Below, in pieces: positions 1-5,480 of a stretch of DNA of 5,480 nt. The notes below the pieces were generated by a model, which saw only the letters and a program-made list of their open reading frames with translations, did no database searches and was not told the origin of the DNA. Numbering within the stretch: position 1 is the stretch's first letter; the number at the start of each line of letters is the position of its first letter. The stretch spans positions 1 to 5,480 of the forward strand of contig JAQGNM010000474.1 of assembly GCA_028291845.1 (NCBI GenBank), written 5' to 3'. A program made the position numbers and the translations under genes. This DNA is from Massilia sp. Its GTDB lineage: Bacteria > Pseudomonadota > Gammaproteobacteria > Burkholderiales > Burkholderiaceae_D.

Positions 1-332
1 ATTCGCCGGGCGGCGACGTGCGGCCGCTGCCGATGCCGCTCCCCGGTACGATCGCCGGCGCCATGGCTGGTTCGATCACCTCGCTGGCCCAGCTGGGCGC
101 GGCGGGCGGCTGGATCGGCTTGCTCGAACTGCAGGCGGCCTCGATGCTCAGCGCCGGCCAGTCGGAAGTGATGGATGTTTTAGGAAAACAGTTCGAGTCG
201 GCCCTGATCAAGACCGCCCTGAAACATACCCACGGCCGCAAGAACGACGCCGCGGTGCGCCTCGGCATCGGCCGAAACACCATCACTCGAAAAATCGCCG
301 AGCTCGGCATCGACGGCGCGCGCGAAGAGTAA
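1..332 (+). CDS. ntrC: Nitrogen regulation response regulator NtrC (GlnG), C-terminal fragment
   Basis: This is the 3' end of an NtrC-type sigma54 activator, in the frame starting at base 3; the receiver and AAA+ ATPase domains lie left of the window. About 109 residues are visible. A variable Ala/Gly-rich linker is followed by a conserved block containing QFESALIKTALKHTHGR and then the Fis-type helix-turn-helix (KNDAAVRLGIGRNTITRKIAELGI, roughly nt 240-311). The GRNTITRK recognition helix and the ALKHTHGRKNDAA stretch match NtrC specifically rather than sigma54 activators in general. In the family, phosphorylation by NtrB lets NtrC bind enhancer sites and switch on nitrogen-assimilation genes such as glnA through sigma54 RNA polymerase in the cytoplasm. 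A GTG at 18 and internal ATGs are not starts, because the reading frame is open to the window edge. The gene ends with TAA just before an AT-rich hairpin. Confidence 0.9.
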   Translation, partial: SPGGDVRPLPMPLPGTIAGAMAGSITSLAQLGAAGGWIGLLELQAASMLSAGQSEVMDVLGKQFESALIKTALKHTHGRKNDAAVRLGIGRNTITRKIAELGIDGAREE

Positions 333-340
333 AAGTAATC

Positions 341-368
341 AAACAAAAGTACAAACCTACTTTTGTTT
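341..368 (+). terminator. AT-rich perfect inverted repeat just after ntrC, possible terminator
   Basis: Arms AAACAAAAGTA (341-351) and TACTTTTGTTT (358-368) are perfect 11-bp reverse complements around a 6-nt loop, beginning 8 nt after the ntrC stop. The position and the T-rich right arm suggest a 3'-end or terminator structure. However, only two of the eleven pairs are G-C, and the following bases (GGCTCTGG) are not a U tract, so it is not a classical intrinsic terminator. It could instead stabilise the mRNA end or be part of the repeat block that follows. Confidence 0.45.
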
Positions 369-369
369 G

Positions 370-482
370 GCTCTGGCGTGCCCAAATTCTTTTGGTATGG
401 AAGGCAACGCTTACAGTCTGAAAAACAGCCAAAAATCCCTGGCGAAGCCAGTTGATTTTTGGCGGAAAGTGCACGCCAGAGC
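370..482. repeat. 113-bp segment bounded by a 12-bp inverted repeat, containing a nested hairpin
   Basis: GCTCTGGCGTGC at 370-381 and GCACGCCAGAGC at 471-482 are perfect 12-bp reverse complements separated by 89 bases. Inside lie a short hairpin (CCAAA 382-386 with TTTGG 391-395) and a longer compound hairpin (428-463). A 7-bp direct copy of GCACGCC also occurs at 484-490. The segment is more AT-rich than the flanking genes and has no convincing coding content: the open frames across it do not resemble a known protein and run into corA out of frame or as an N-terminal extension. It could be a dispersed intergenic repeat (REP or MITE-like), a structured leader or small RNA, or terminator debris between ntrC and corA. 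No flanking target-site duplication is evident. Confidence 0.5.
428..463 (+). terminator. Compound hairpin, candidate intrinsic terminator or attenuator upstream of corA
   Basis: GCCAAAAATC (428-437) pairs with GATTTTTGGC (454-463). Inside it, CTGGC (439-443) pairs with GCCAG (447-451) around a GAA triloop, with small mismatches between the two stems. Read on the + strand, the GC-rich inner stem followed by TTGATTTTT has the form of a short intrinsic terminator, with the A tract on the other side making it roughly symmetric. It lies about 95-130 nt before the corA start, so it could end ntrC readthrough or, if corA is transcribed from further upstream, act as a leader structure. The inner stem is only 5 bp, so efficiency is doubtful. 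Confidence 0.45.
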
Positions 483-526
483 GGCACGCCGCTCACTTCG
501 CCCGCCTTGTAGTAAAGTTTGGTCCG

Positions 527-540
527 GCGGCATGTGCCGC
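527..540 (+). other. Small GC palindrome in the corA leader
   Basis: GCGGCA (527-532) and TGCCGC (535-540) are perfect reverse complements around two bases; as RNA this would fold as a 5-bp stem with a 4-nt loop. It ends 16 nt before the corA ATG and just upstream of the weak ribosome binding site. It could influence translation initiation, or be incidental in GC-rich DNA. Confidence 0.3.
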
Positions 541-546
541 ATTTTC

Positions 547-551
547 ACGGA
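547..551 (+). promoter_or_regulatory. Weak ribosome binding site of corA
   Basis: ACGGA lies 5 nt before the ATG at 557 and is the only purine-rich stretch in the last 15 bases. The match to AGGAG is poor. The start at 557 therefore rests mainly on the protein N-terminus (MLINCVAYQ), which is where CorA homologues of this group begin, and less on this site. Confidence 0.35.
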
Positions 552-556
552 CCGTC

Positions 557-1528
557 ATGCTGATCAATTGCGTCGCCTACCAGGAAGGCAAGAAACTTTC
601 CGATATTCCCGTTGCCGAAATCAGCGACTATCTTGAAAAGCCCGACACCTTCGTCTGGGTCGCCCTGCGCGATCCCGATTCGACCGAACTGGCCGAAGCG
701 AAGGACGAGTTCAGCCTGCATGAACTGGCGGTCGAAGACGCCGAGCGCGGCAATCAACGGCCGAAGATCGAGGAATACGGCGACTCGCTGTTTGCCGTCA
801 TCCAGACCGTCGAACTGGTCGAGGGCGAAACCGATCTGCACGTGGGCGAACTGGACGTGTTTGTCGGCCCCAACTATGTGCTGTCATCGCGCCGCAATAC
901 CACCCACGGTTTTCTCGGCGTGCGCGCGCGCGCCGAGCGCGAGCCGCACCTGCTGGCGCAAGGCTCGGCCTTTGTTTTATATGCGCTGATGGACGCCGTG
1001 GTCGACCGCTATTTTCCCGTCGCCGACCAGCTCGAAGCGGAACTGGAAACCATCGAAAACAATATTTTTACGCAAGGCGCGCAGCGCGCCAACATCGAAA
1101 AACTGTACGATTTGAAATCGCGCGTGTTGACCCTGCGCCATGCCGTGATGCCGCTGATGGAAGCGGTCGGTCGCCTGTACGGCGGGCGCGTGCCGGCCAT
1201 CTGCATCGACACCCAGGATTATTTCAGGGACATCCACGACCACCTGGTGCGCATCGCCACCACCCTCGACACCATCCGCGACACCATCAGCACGGCGATC
1301 CAGGTCAACCTGTCGATGGTGGCGATCGACGAAAGCGAAGTCAACAAGCGCCTGGCGGCATGGGCGGCAATCTTCGCCGTGTTCACCGCCTTTGCCGGCG
1401 TGTGGGGCATGAATTTCAAATTCATGCCGGAACTGGAGTGGAAATATGGTTATCCGATGGCGGTCGGAGTGATGGTGGTAGTGTGTTTTTACATGCATCG
1501 CCGCTTCAAGAAATCCGGATGGTTATAA
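557..1528 (+). CDS. corA: Magnesium/cobalt transporter CorA
   Basis: A 323-residue CorA-family (2-TM-GxN) divalent cation channel, close to the usual CorA length of about 316. The family forms inner-membrane pentamers that import Mg2+, and also Co2+ and Ni2+, gated by cytoplasmic Mg2+. The large N-terminal cytoplasmic domain (about residues 1-250) includes FSLHELAVEDAERGNQRPKIEEYGDSLFAV, a typical CorA block, followed by the long helical part. TM1 is about residues 267-285 and ends in the signature GMN (284-286). The short loop carries the conserved MPEL, TM2 is about 299-313, and the tail is basic (HRRFKKSGWL). The frame stays open upstream to a TTG at 452, but that extension would translate the hairpin region and lacks CorA similarity, so the ATG at 557 is chosen. 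It follows ntrC on the same strand but is separated by 224 bases of hairpins, so it is probably transcribed separately. No Mg2+ riboswitch was recognised. All key residues are present. Confidence 0.95.
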   Translation: MLINCVAYQEGKKLSDIPVAEISDYLEKPDTFVWVALRDPDSTELAEAKDEFSLHELAVEDAERGNQRPKIEEYGDSLFAVIQTVELVEGETDLHVGELDVFVGPNYVLSSRRNTTHGFLGVRARAEREPHLLAQGSAFVLYALMDAVVDRYFPVADQLEAELETIENNIFTQGAQRANIEKLYDLKSRVLTLRHAVMPLMEAVGRLYGGRVPAICIDTQDYFRDIHDHLVRIATTLDTIRDTISTAIQVNLSMVAIDESEVNKRLAAWAAIFAVFTAFAGVWGMNFKFMPELEWKYGYPMAVGVMVVVCFYMHRRFKKSGWL

Positions 1529-1536
1529 CGGGACGC

Positions 1537-1564
1537 AAAAAAGCCGGGTTTTAACACCCGGCTT
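1537..1564. terminator. Bidirectional hairpin terminator between corA and the TonB receptor gene
   Basis: AAGCCGGGT (1541-1549) and ACCCGGCTT (1556-1564) form a 9-bp stem with a 6-nt loop. On the - strand the stem runs straight into TTTTTT (complement of 1537-1542), giving a textbook intrinsic terminator 23 nt past the receptor stop. On the + strand the stem starts 12 nt after the corA stop, but only GGCTGTTTA follows, so termination of corA should be weaker. It serves the two convergent genes in a 59-base gap. Confidence 0.85.
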
Positions 1565-1587
1565 GGCTGTTTACCGTAAGCGACGAT

Positions 1588-4287
1588 TTAGAAGCTGTAC
1601 GAAGCGCGCACGTACACGGTGCGGCCGGTGGCGTCGGCGTAGCGTGGATCGTAGCCAGCCTGGAAGGTTTCGGTCTGGTAGCTGATCGGCGGCTGGCGGT
1701 CGAACATATTGCGCAGGCCGGCGGTGATGCCGATCCCTTTCTTCATGGTGTACGACAGGTAGCTGTCGAAGGTGGTGTAGGAAGCCACCTTGTAGTCAGG
1801 GTCCTGGTCGATGTAACCGGTCTTGTGGTGGCCGGCCAGGCCGGCGCCCCAGTTACCCATGTTCCAGTTCAAGGCAAAATTGTTTTGCCAGCGGAAGACC
1901 GGACCGGTACCCGAGTAGATGCCGACGTTCTGATGCCATTCGCCGCCTGCCGAGTTCTGGTACTCGTACTTGTGCACGTAGGTGCTGTTCAACTGGAAGT
2001 TGTAGCTGCCATAGGTGTTGGTGCGCATGCGGTAGATGGCCGACAGGTCGACGCCGTTGGTGCGGATGCCGCCCAGGTTCTGGGTGCGCAGGTCGACGTA
2101 GCCGCAGGTGAGCGGGTTCGGGCACTGCGAGCCATCGGTGGCCAGGTCGCCCGCCGCCGTGCGGTGGTAGATGCCGGCGTAGGTCGCCGGGTCGGCGAAC
2201 ACGTCATCCTGCGACAGGGTGCCGATGACGTTCCTCAGGTTGACCGCCCAGATATCGGCGCCCAGGGTCAGGTTGTTGATCGGCTCGATCACGATACCGA
2301 GGGTGGCGTTCTTCGATTTTTCCGGCTGCAGATTGCTGTTGCCGCCTGCCAGGACCTGGAATTGCTGGCCGCAGTTGGCGGCCGGCGATTTGCCCGGCGC
2401 CACGGCGCCGCCCGGGCAGTTGACCGGATCGTCGTAGATGGCCGAGTTGGTGTAGGTGTTGGCCGAGTTGATTTCATACAGCGACGGCGCGCGGAAGCCG
2501 GTCGAGAACGAGCCGCGCACCAGCACGGCCTTGGTCGGTTGCCATCTGAAACCCAGTTTTGGATTTGTGGTGTTGCCGAAGTCGCTGTACTTGTCGAAAC
2601 GCACCGCGGCGGTGACGTCGAGGGTCGAGATCACCGGCACATTCAATTCGGCGTAGGCGGCGTAGACGCTGCGCGAACCTTCGTTGCGCGACTCGGGATC
2701 GATACCGGTCGAAGCGACCACCTTGGAAGCGTAGTCGTAGTTGGCGGCCGACAGGAATTTCTCGTGACGTCCTTCGGCGCCGACGGCAATGGCGGCGGCG
2801 CGGCCGGCATGCAGCCAGTCGCCCAGCTCGCGGCTGGCGTGGAAATCGACGCCGGTGGTGGTGCCCTTGGCGTTCTGCACGTTGCCGTCGAGCGCGGCGC
2901 TGTTGATCAATGCGGTGCCGGCGGCATCCTGCGCGCCGTACGGGTTGATCACGCCGTTCAAGACGCCGGCGGTGATGATGCCGCCGTCGCTGTAGCCCCT
3001 CAGGTTTTCGCTGACCTTGTTCTCGTTGTAGGAGAAGGCGGTCTCGTAATCCCAGCCCGACAGGTTGCCGTTGAGCGAAGCGATGAAACGCTGCTGCTTG
3101 TTGACGTTGTTGTCGGCGCGCGGGCCGTTTTCCAGGTCGCGCCACTTGACGTGCACAAAGCCATCCTGCGCGCCGTCGCCGCCGAGGCCGTCGTTAAAGG
3201 TCGGCGACAGCGGAATGTTCGGGGTGAAGTTGCCGTTGCCCGGGTAGTAAGGATTGAGGGTGCCGTTCGGGCGCAGGCGGTTCTGGATCAGGCCGCCGTA
3301 CGGGACCGGGGCGATCTGGCTGCTGACCTTGCTCTCGCTGGCCATGTACTCGACGCCCAGTTCATGGTTGGCGTTCAGGCGCAGGGTACCCTTGATCAGG
3401 CCGGTGGTGCGGTCGGTCTTCGGGATGTAGTCGACGAAGCTCGAGGTGGTCATCTGGCAGCTGGTGGCGCTGCCGGCGATCAGGTTCGGCGCGCTGGCGC
3501 AATTGCCGCCGACCGGATTGCCGCTCTCGCCGCCCTGGTAGTAGTTGGCCGGGCTGGTGGTGGGCGACAGGCCGCCCGGGTAACGGGTGTTGTAGTTGCG
3601 CTCGAGACCGCCGATGGCTTTTTGTTCCTGGTGGTCGATCACGCCGAAGATGTTCCAGCCGTCGCTGGCCAGATCGCCCTTGCCGAACGCCACGTTGATC
3701 GATTTCGACACGCCGCCGCTTTGTTTCGGCTGGTCGTAACCGATGGTGGCGACGCCGCCCTGGTAGTCTTTTCTGGTAATAAAGTTGATCACGCCGCCGA
3801 CCGCGTCGGAGCCGTACAGGGCCGAGGCGCCGTCGCGCAGCACTTCGACGCGCTCGAGGGCGGCGAAGGGAATCATGTTCAGGTCGGGCGCCGAGCTGTC
3901 GAGCGCGTTGTTGGCGAGGCGGCGGCCATTGAGCAGCACCAGGGTTTTATTGGCGCCGATGCCGCGCAGGTCGGCAAACGCCGCGCCGCCGGTGGACAGG
4001 CCGACCACCTGGCTGGTGCCTTGCTGCGATTGCGCCATCGACAGGTTCGACATGACCTGCTCGATGGTGGTGATGCCTTGCTTTTTCAGATCGTCCATGC
4101 GCAGCACGGTGACCGGTACGGCGGTCTCGGCGTCGATGCGTTTGATGGCCGAGCCGGTGATTTCGACGCGCTGGATCGGGCCGGTGGTTTCCTGCGCCAG
4201 GGCGGCCTGGCTTGCCAGACCCACGCCGACTGCGACGGTGCCTGAGAACATCAGGCGCAGCGAGCGGGACAATACGGTTTCCATCAT
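1588..4287 (-). CDS. TonB-dependent outer-membrane receptor
   Basis: An 899-residue TonB-dependent receptor, which imports a ligand across the outer membrane using energy from TonB-ExbB-ExbD. A signal peptide (about residues 1-31, cut after SQAALA) is followed by a TonB-box-like stretch with QRVEITGSAIKR (39-50). The plug domain follows, with LRGIG (107-111), LVLLNGRR (116-123) and ERVEVLRDGASALYGSDAVGGVINF (145-169). The rest is a 22-strand-type beta barrel that includes FSTGFRAPSLYEIN, NLQPEKS and GLRNMFDRQPP and ends VYVRASYSF, with the terminal Phe expected for outer-membrane assembly. The only six cysteines form three close pairs in the barrel (263/277, 624/639, 722/728). The ATG at 4287 is chosen because GAGGAG lies 8 nt upstream and the signal peptide begins there; an in-frame start at 4365 would add 26 residues without similarity. 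It is a single-gene unit with its own terminator. The ITGSxIKR type of receptor has many members with unknown ligands, so the substrate (siderophore, sugar, peptide or cobalamin) cannot be assigned. Confidence 0.93.
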   Translation of the reverse strand: MMETVLSRSLRLMFSGTVAVGVGLASQAALAQETTGPIQRVEITGSAIKRIDAETAVPVTVLRMDDLKKQGITTIEQVMSNLSMAQSQQGTSQVVGLSTGGAAFADLRGIGANKTLVLLNGRRLANNALDSSAPDLNMIPFAALERVEVLRDGASALYGSDAVGGVINFITRKDYQGGVATIGYDQPKQSGGVSKSINVAFGKGDLASDGWNIFGVIDHQEQKAIGGLERNYNTRYPGGLSPTTSPANYYQGGESGNPVGGNCASAPNLIAGSATSCQMTTSSFVDYIPKTDRTTGLIKGTLRLNANHELGVEYMASESKVSSQIAPVPYGGLIQNRLRPNGTLNPYYPGNGNFTPNIPLSPTFNDGLGGDGAQDGFVHVKWRDLENGPRADNNVNKQQRFIASLNGNLSGWDYETAFSYNENKVSENLRGYSDGGIITAGVLNGVINPYGAQDAAGTALINSAALDGNVQNAKGTTTGVDFHASRELGDWLHAGRAAAIAVGAEGRHEKFLSAANYDYASKVVASTGIDPESRNEGSRSVYAAYAELNVPVISTLDVTAAVRFDKYSDFGNTTNPKLGFRWQPTKAVLVRGSFSTGFRAPSLYEINSANTYTNSAIYDDPVNCPGGAVAPGKSPAANCGQQFQVLAGGNSNLQPEKSKNATLGIVIEPINNLTLGADIWAVNLRNVIGTLSQDDVFADPATYAGIYHRTAAGDLATDGSQCPNPLTCGYVDLRTQNLGGIRTNGVDLSAIYRMRTNTYGSYNFQLNSTYVHKYEYQNSAGGEWHQNVGIYSGTGPVFRWQNNFALNWNMGNWGAGLAGHHKTGYIDQDPDYKVASYTTFDSYLSYTMKKGIGITAGLRNMFDRQPPISYQTETFQAGYDPRYADATGRTVYVRASYSF

Positions 4288-4295
4288 TTTTGTAA

Positions 4296-4301
4296 CTCCT
4301 C
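4296..4301 (-). promoter_or_regulatory. Strong ribosome binding site of the TonB receptor gene
   Basis: On the - strand GAGGAG is followed by TTACAAAA and then ATGATG. The 8-nt spacer favours the first ATG (4285-4287) over the second (4282-4284) and rules against the longer frame that begins at 4365. Confidence 0.85.
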
Positions 4302-4368
4302 GTGAACTAGTCTTGGCGACGACGCTGTGGGCGCCACGGCCGCGCGCGCTTTGCGCTGGCGGCACGGC

Positions 4369-4398
4369 ATCACACCACCGGGCTTATCGAAGGGTCAA
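4369..4398 (-). promoter_or_regulatory. Possible sigma70 promoter for the TonB receptor gene
   Basis: On the - strand TTGACC (complement of 4393-4398, five of six to the -35 consensus) is followed after 18 bases by TGTGAT (complement of 4369-4374, four of six to the -10). It would start transcription near 4362 and leave a leader of about 75 nt. That start would lie downstream of the alternative ATG at 4365, consistent with the start at 4287. This is motif matching by eye only; a sigma factor with other specificity is equally possible. Confidence 0.3.
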
Positions 4399-4491
4399 GA
4401 CTGCGCGTGGTACGTACGCCGGGATACAACGGACATGTTTCGATACCGTGCGCGCCTTGACACGGGCATGTAGCGCCCGCCACTGTAAGAG

Positions 4492-4537
4492 CGCTTGCAG
4501 ATCTGCTTGGTTCGCTTGCATAGCTTGAGCAAGCTCA
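4492..4537. promoter_or_regulatory. Direct repeats and palindromes upstream of the TonB receptor, possible operator
   Basis: CGCTTGCA occurs at 4492-4499 and again at 4513-4520, exactly 21 bp apart (about two helical turns). Between them is a perfect 10-bp palindrome GCAGATCTGC (4497-4506). Just beyond lies a second palindrome, TGAGC-AA-GCTCA (4526-4537). The cluster sits 205-250 bp upstream of the receptor start and about 95-140 bp upstream of the proposed -35, in the 371-base gap between the receptor and the FAD-protein gene. Regular spacing suggests a regulator-binding site, but no family is recognised. The rest of the gap, apart from the promoter, ribosome binding site and terminator listed here, shows only a 5-bp hairpin (CGGGC 4463-4467 with GCCCG 4475-4479). 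Confidence 0.3.
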
Positions 4538-4611
4538 GCGATTACACTTGTTACGATGCGTTACATGCACCGTCAGCTTTTATTGCAGTGCTGATTGCTT
4601 CGTACAGACGT

Positions 4612-4638
4612 AAAAAAACCGGCCATCCGGCCGGTTTT
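4612..4638 (-). terminator. Intrinsic terminator of the FAD-dependent oxidoreductase gene
   Basis: AAAACCGGCC (4615-4624) and GGCCGGTTTT (4629-4638) form a 10-bp stem with a 4-nt loop. On the - strand the stem continues into TTTTTTT (complement of 4612-4618), beginning 20 nt after the stop codon of the gene ending at 4659. On the + strand there is no U tract beyond the arm. It separates this gene from the TonB receptor gene downstream. Confidence 0.88.
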
Positions 4639-4658
4639 CAGCAGTTGCAACGGCTCGA

Positions 4659-5480
4659 TCAATCGATCATCGCCATGGCCACCGCCTCGGCAACTTTAAT
4701 CCCGTCGACGGCTGCCGACAGGATGCCGCCGGCATAGCCCGCGCCTTCGCCAGCTGGAAACAGGCCCCGCGTATTCAAGCTTTGCAGATCGCCGTCGTTT
4801 CTCTTGATGCGGATCGGCGACGAGGTGCGCGTTTCCACCCCGGTCAGCAGGGCATCCTTGTGAAAATATCCCTTGATCTGCTTGTCGAAAGCGGGAAACG
4901 CTTCGCGCATGGCGGTGATGGCATATTCCGGCAGCACGCCGCCCAGGTCGGTGAGATGAATGCCCGGGGTGTAGGAGGGCAGCACCGCGCCGAAGGCGGT
5001 GGAGGGGCGGCCGGCAACGAAGTCGCCCATCAGCTGGCCGGGGGCGTCATACGTGCCGCCGCCGAGCGCAAAGGCGCGCTCTTCGAGGTCGCGCTGCAGG
5101 GCGATGCCGGCCAGCGGATGGCCCGGGTAGTCGGCCGGGGTGATGCCGACCACGATGGCGCTGTTGGCGTTGCGTTCGTTTCTCGAGTACTGGCTCATGC
5201 CGTTGGTGACCAGGCGGCCCGGCTCGGATGCCGCCGCCACCACGGTGCCGCCCGGGCACATGCAAAAGCTGTAGACGGAGCGGCCGTTTTTTGCGTGGTG
5301 CACCAATTTATAGTCGGCGGCGCCGAGGATTTTATTGCCGGCATTCGGGCCGAAGCGGCAGGCGTCGATCAGCGACTGCGGGTGTTCGACCCGAAAGCCG
5401 ATCGAAAACGGTTTCGCCTCGATATACACGCCCCGTTCGTAGAGCATCTCGAAGGTGTCGCGCGCGCTGTGGCCGATCGC
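4659..5480 (-). CDS. NAD(P)/FAD-dependent oxidoreductase, COG2509 type, C-terminal part
   Basis: The C-terminal 273 residues of a protein of the uncharacterised COG2509 FAD-dependent dehydrogenase family; the N-terminal part with the dinucleotide-binding fold lies right of the window, and full-length members are roughly twice this size. The visible part begins AIGHSARDTFEMLYERGV and continues with IEAKPFSIGFRVEHPQ. The family's highly conserved CMCPGG follows (two cysteines, codons at 5262-5264 and 5256-5258), then SEPGRLVTNGMSQYSRN and, near the end, LFPAGEGAGYAGGILSAAVDG (about 4700-4757), a glycine-rich segment expected to close over FAD. An ATG at 5447 is internal, not a start, since the frame is open to the window edge and family similarity begins before it. 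No signal peptide or membrane segment is seen, so it is probably cytoplasmic. The physiological substrate of this family is not established to my knowledge; the CxC pair may be redox-active, which is inference. Confidence 0.88.
   Translation of the reverse strand, partial: AIGHSARDTFEMLYERGVYIEAKPFSIGFRVEHPQSLIDACRFGPNAGNKILGAADYKLVHHAKNGRSVYSFCMCPGGTVVAAASEPGRLVTNGMSQYSRNERNANSAIVVGITPADYPGHPLAGIALQRDLEERAFALGGGTYDAPGQLMGDFVAGRPSTAFGAVLPSYTPGIHLTDLGGVLPEYAITAMREAFPAFDKQIKGYFHKDALLTGVETRTSSPIRIKRNDGDLQSLNTRGLFPAGEGAGYAGGILSAAVDGIKVAEAVAMAMID

Noticed and set aside
452..556. N-terminal extension of CorA from a TTG at 452.
   Set aside because: It would translate hairpin DNA, has no CorA similarity and no ribosome binding site; the homologous N-terminus begins at the ATG at 557.
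367..636. An 89-codon + strand frame running across the repeat block into corA.
   Set aside because: It overlaps corA in another frame, its first part only translates the inverted-repeat segment, and it shows no recognisable protein family.
977..1498. A 173-codon - strand frame inside corA.
   Set aside because: It is a His/Asp/Val-rich antisense shadow of a well-supported gene, with no similarity of its own.
1825..4245. An 806-codon open frame on the + strand, fully inside the TonB receptor gene.
   Set aside because: It is antisense to a gene with clear domains, signal peptide and ribosome binding site. Its product is a biased Val/Ala/Gly/Arg/Asp-rich sequence with no recognisable domain, as expected of a shadow frame in GC-rich DNA.
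4288..4365. Longer start of the TonB receptor at 4365.
   Set aside because: It would place 26 non-conserved residues before the signal peptide; the strong GAGGAG lies inside this stretch at the right distance from the ATG at 4287.
4471..4490. A cobalamin-riboswitch-like string (CGCCCGCCACTGTAAG) on the + strand upstream of the receptor.
   Set aside because: It is on the opposite strand to the receptor, no + strand gene follows, and the remaining conserved parts of a B12 riboswitch are not seen.

Overview
This is a GC-rich chromosomal stretch from a Gram-negative bacterium, most likely a betaproteobacterium of the Oxalobacteraceae (Massilia, Duganella or Janthinobacterium type). That placement is inferred from how the NtrC, CorA and FAD-protein sequences read against remembered relatives; no search was run. 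The window looks like ordinary core and accessory chromosome. I see no mobile element, CRISPR array, tRNA, rRNA or phage gene.

Layout, left to right. The window opens inside the 3' end of ntrC (nitrogen-regulation response regulator, + strand), of which only the linker and the Fis-type DNA-binding helix-turn-helix remain. A 224-base gap (333-556) follows, unusually rich in nested inverted repeats. Next is a complete corA (Mg2+/Co2+ channel, + strand, 557-1528). It converges on a large TonB-dependent outer-membrane receptor on the - strand (1588-4287), and a bidirectional hairpin terminator sits in the 59-base gap between them. Upstream of the receptor is a 371-base gap (4288-4658) holding its ribosome binding site, a possible sigma70 promoter, short direct repeats and palindromes, and the terminator of the next gene. 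The right end carries the C-terminal half of a COG2509-type FAD-dependent oxidoreductase (- strand), which runs off the window.

The four genes do not form an operon. They are separate transcription units divided by terminators, and nothing suggests a shared pathway. The receptor stands alone, with no sigma/anti-sigma pair, TonB/ExbBD genes or catabolic genes beside it in the window, so its substrate cannot be assigned.

The parts most worth a second look are the nested inverted-repeat block between ntrC and corA, the three close cysteine pairs in the receptor, and the direct repeats spaced 21 bp apart upstream of the receptor. No convincing undescribed system is visible.
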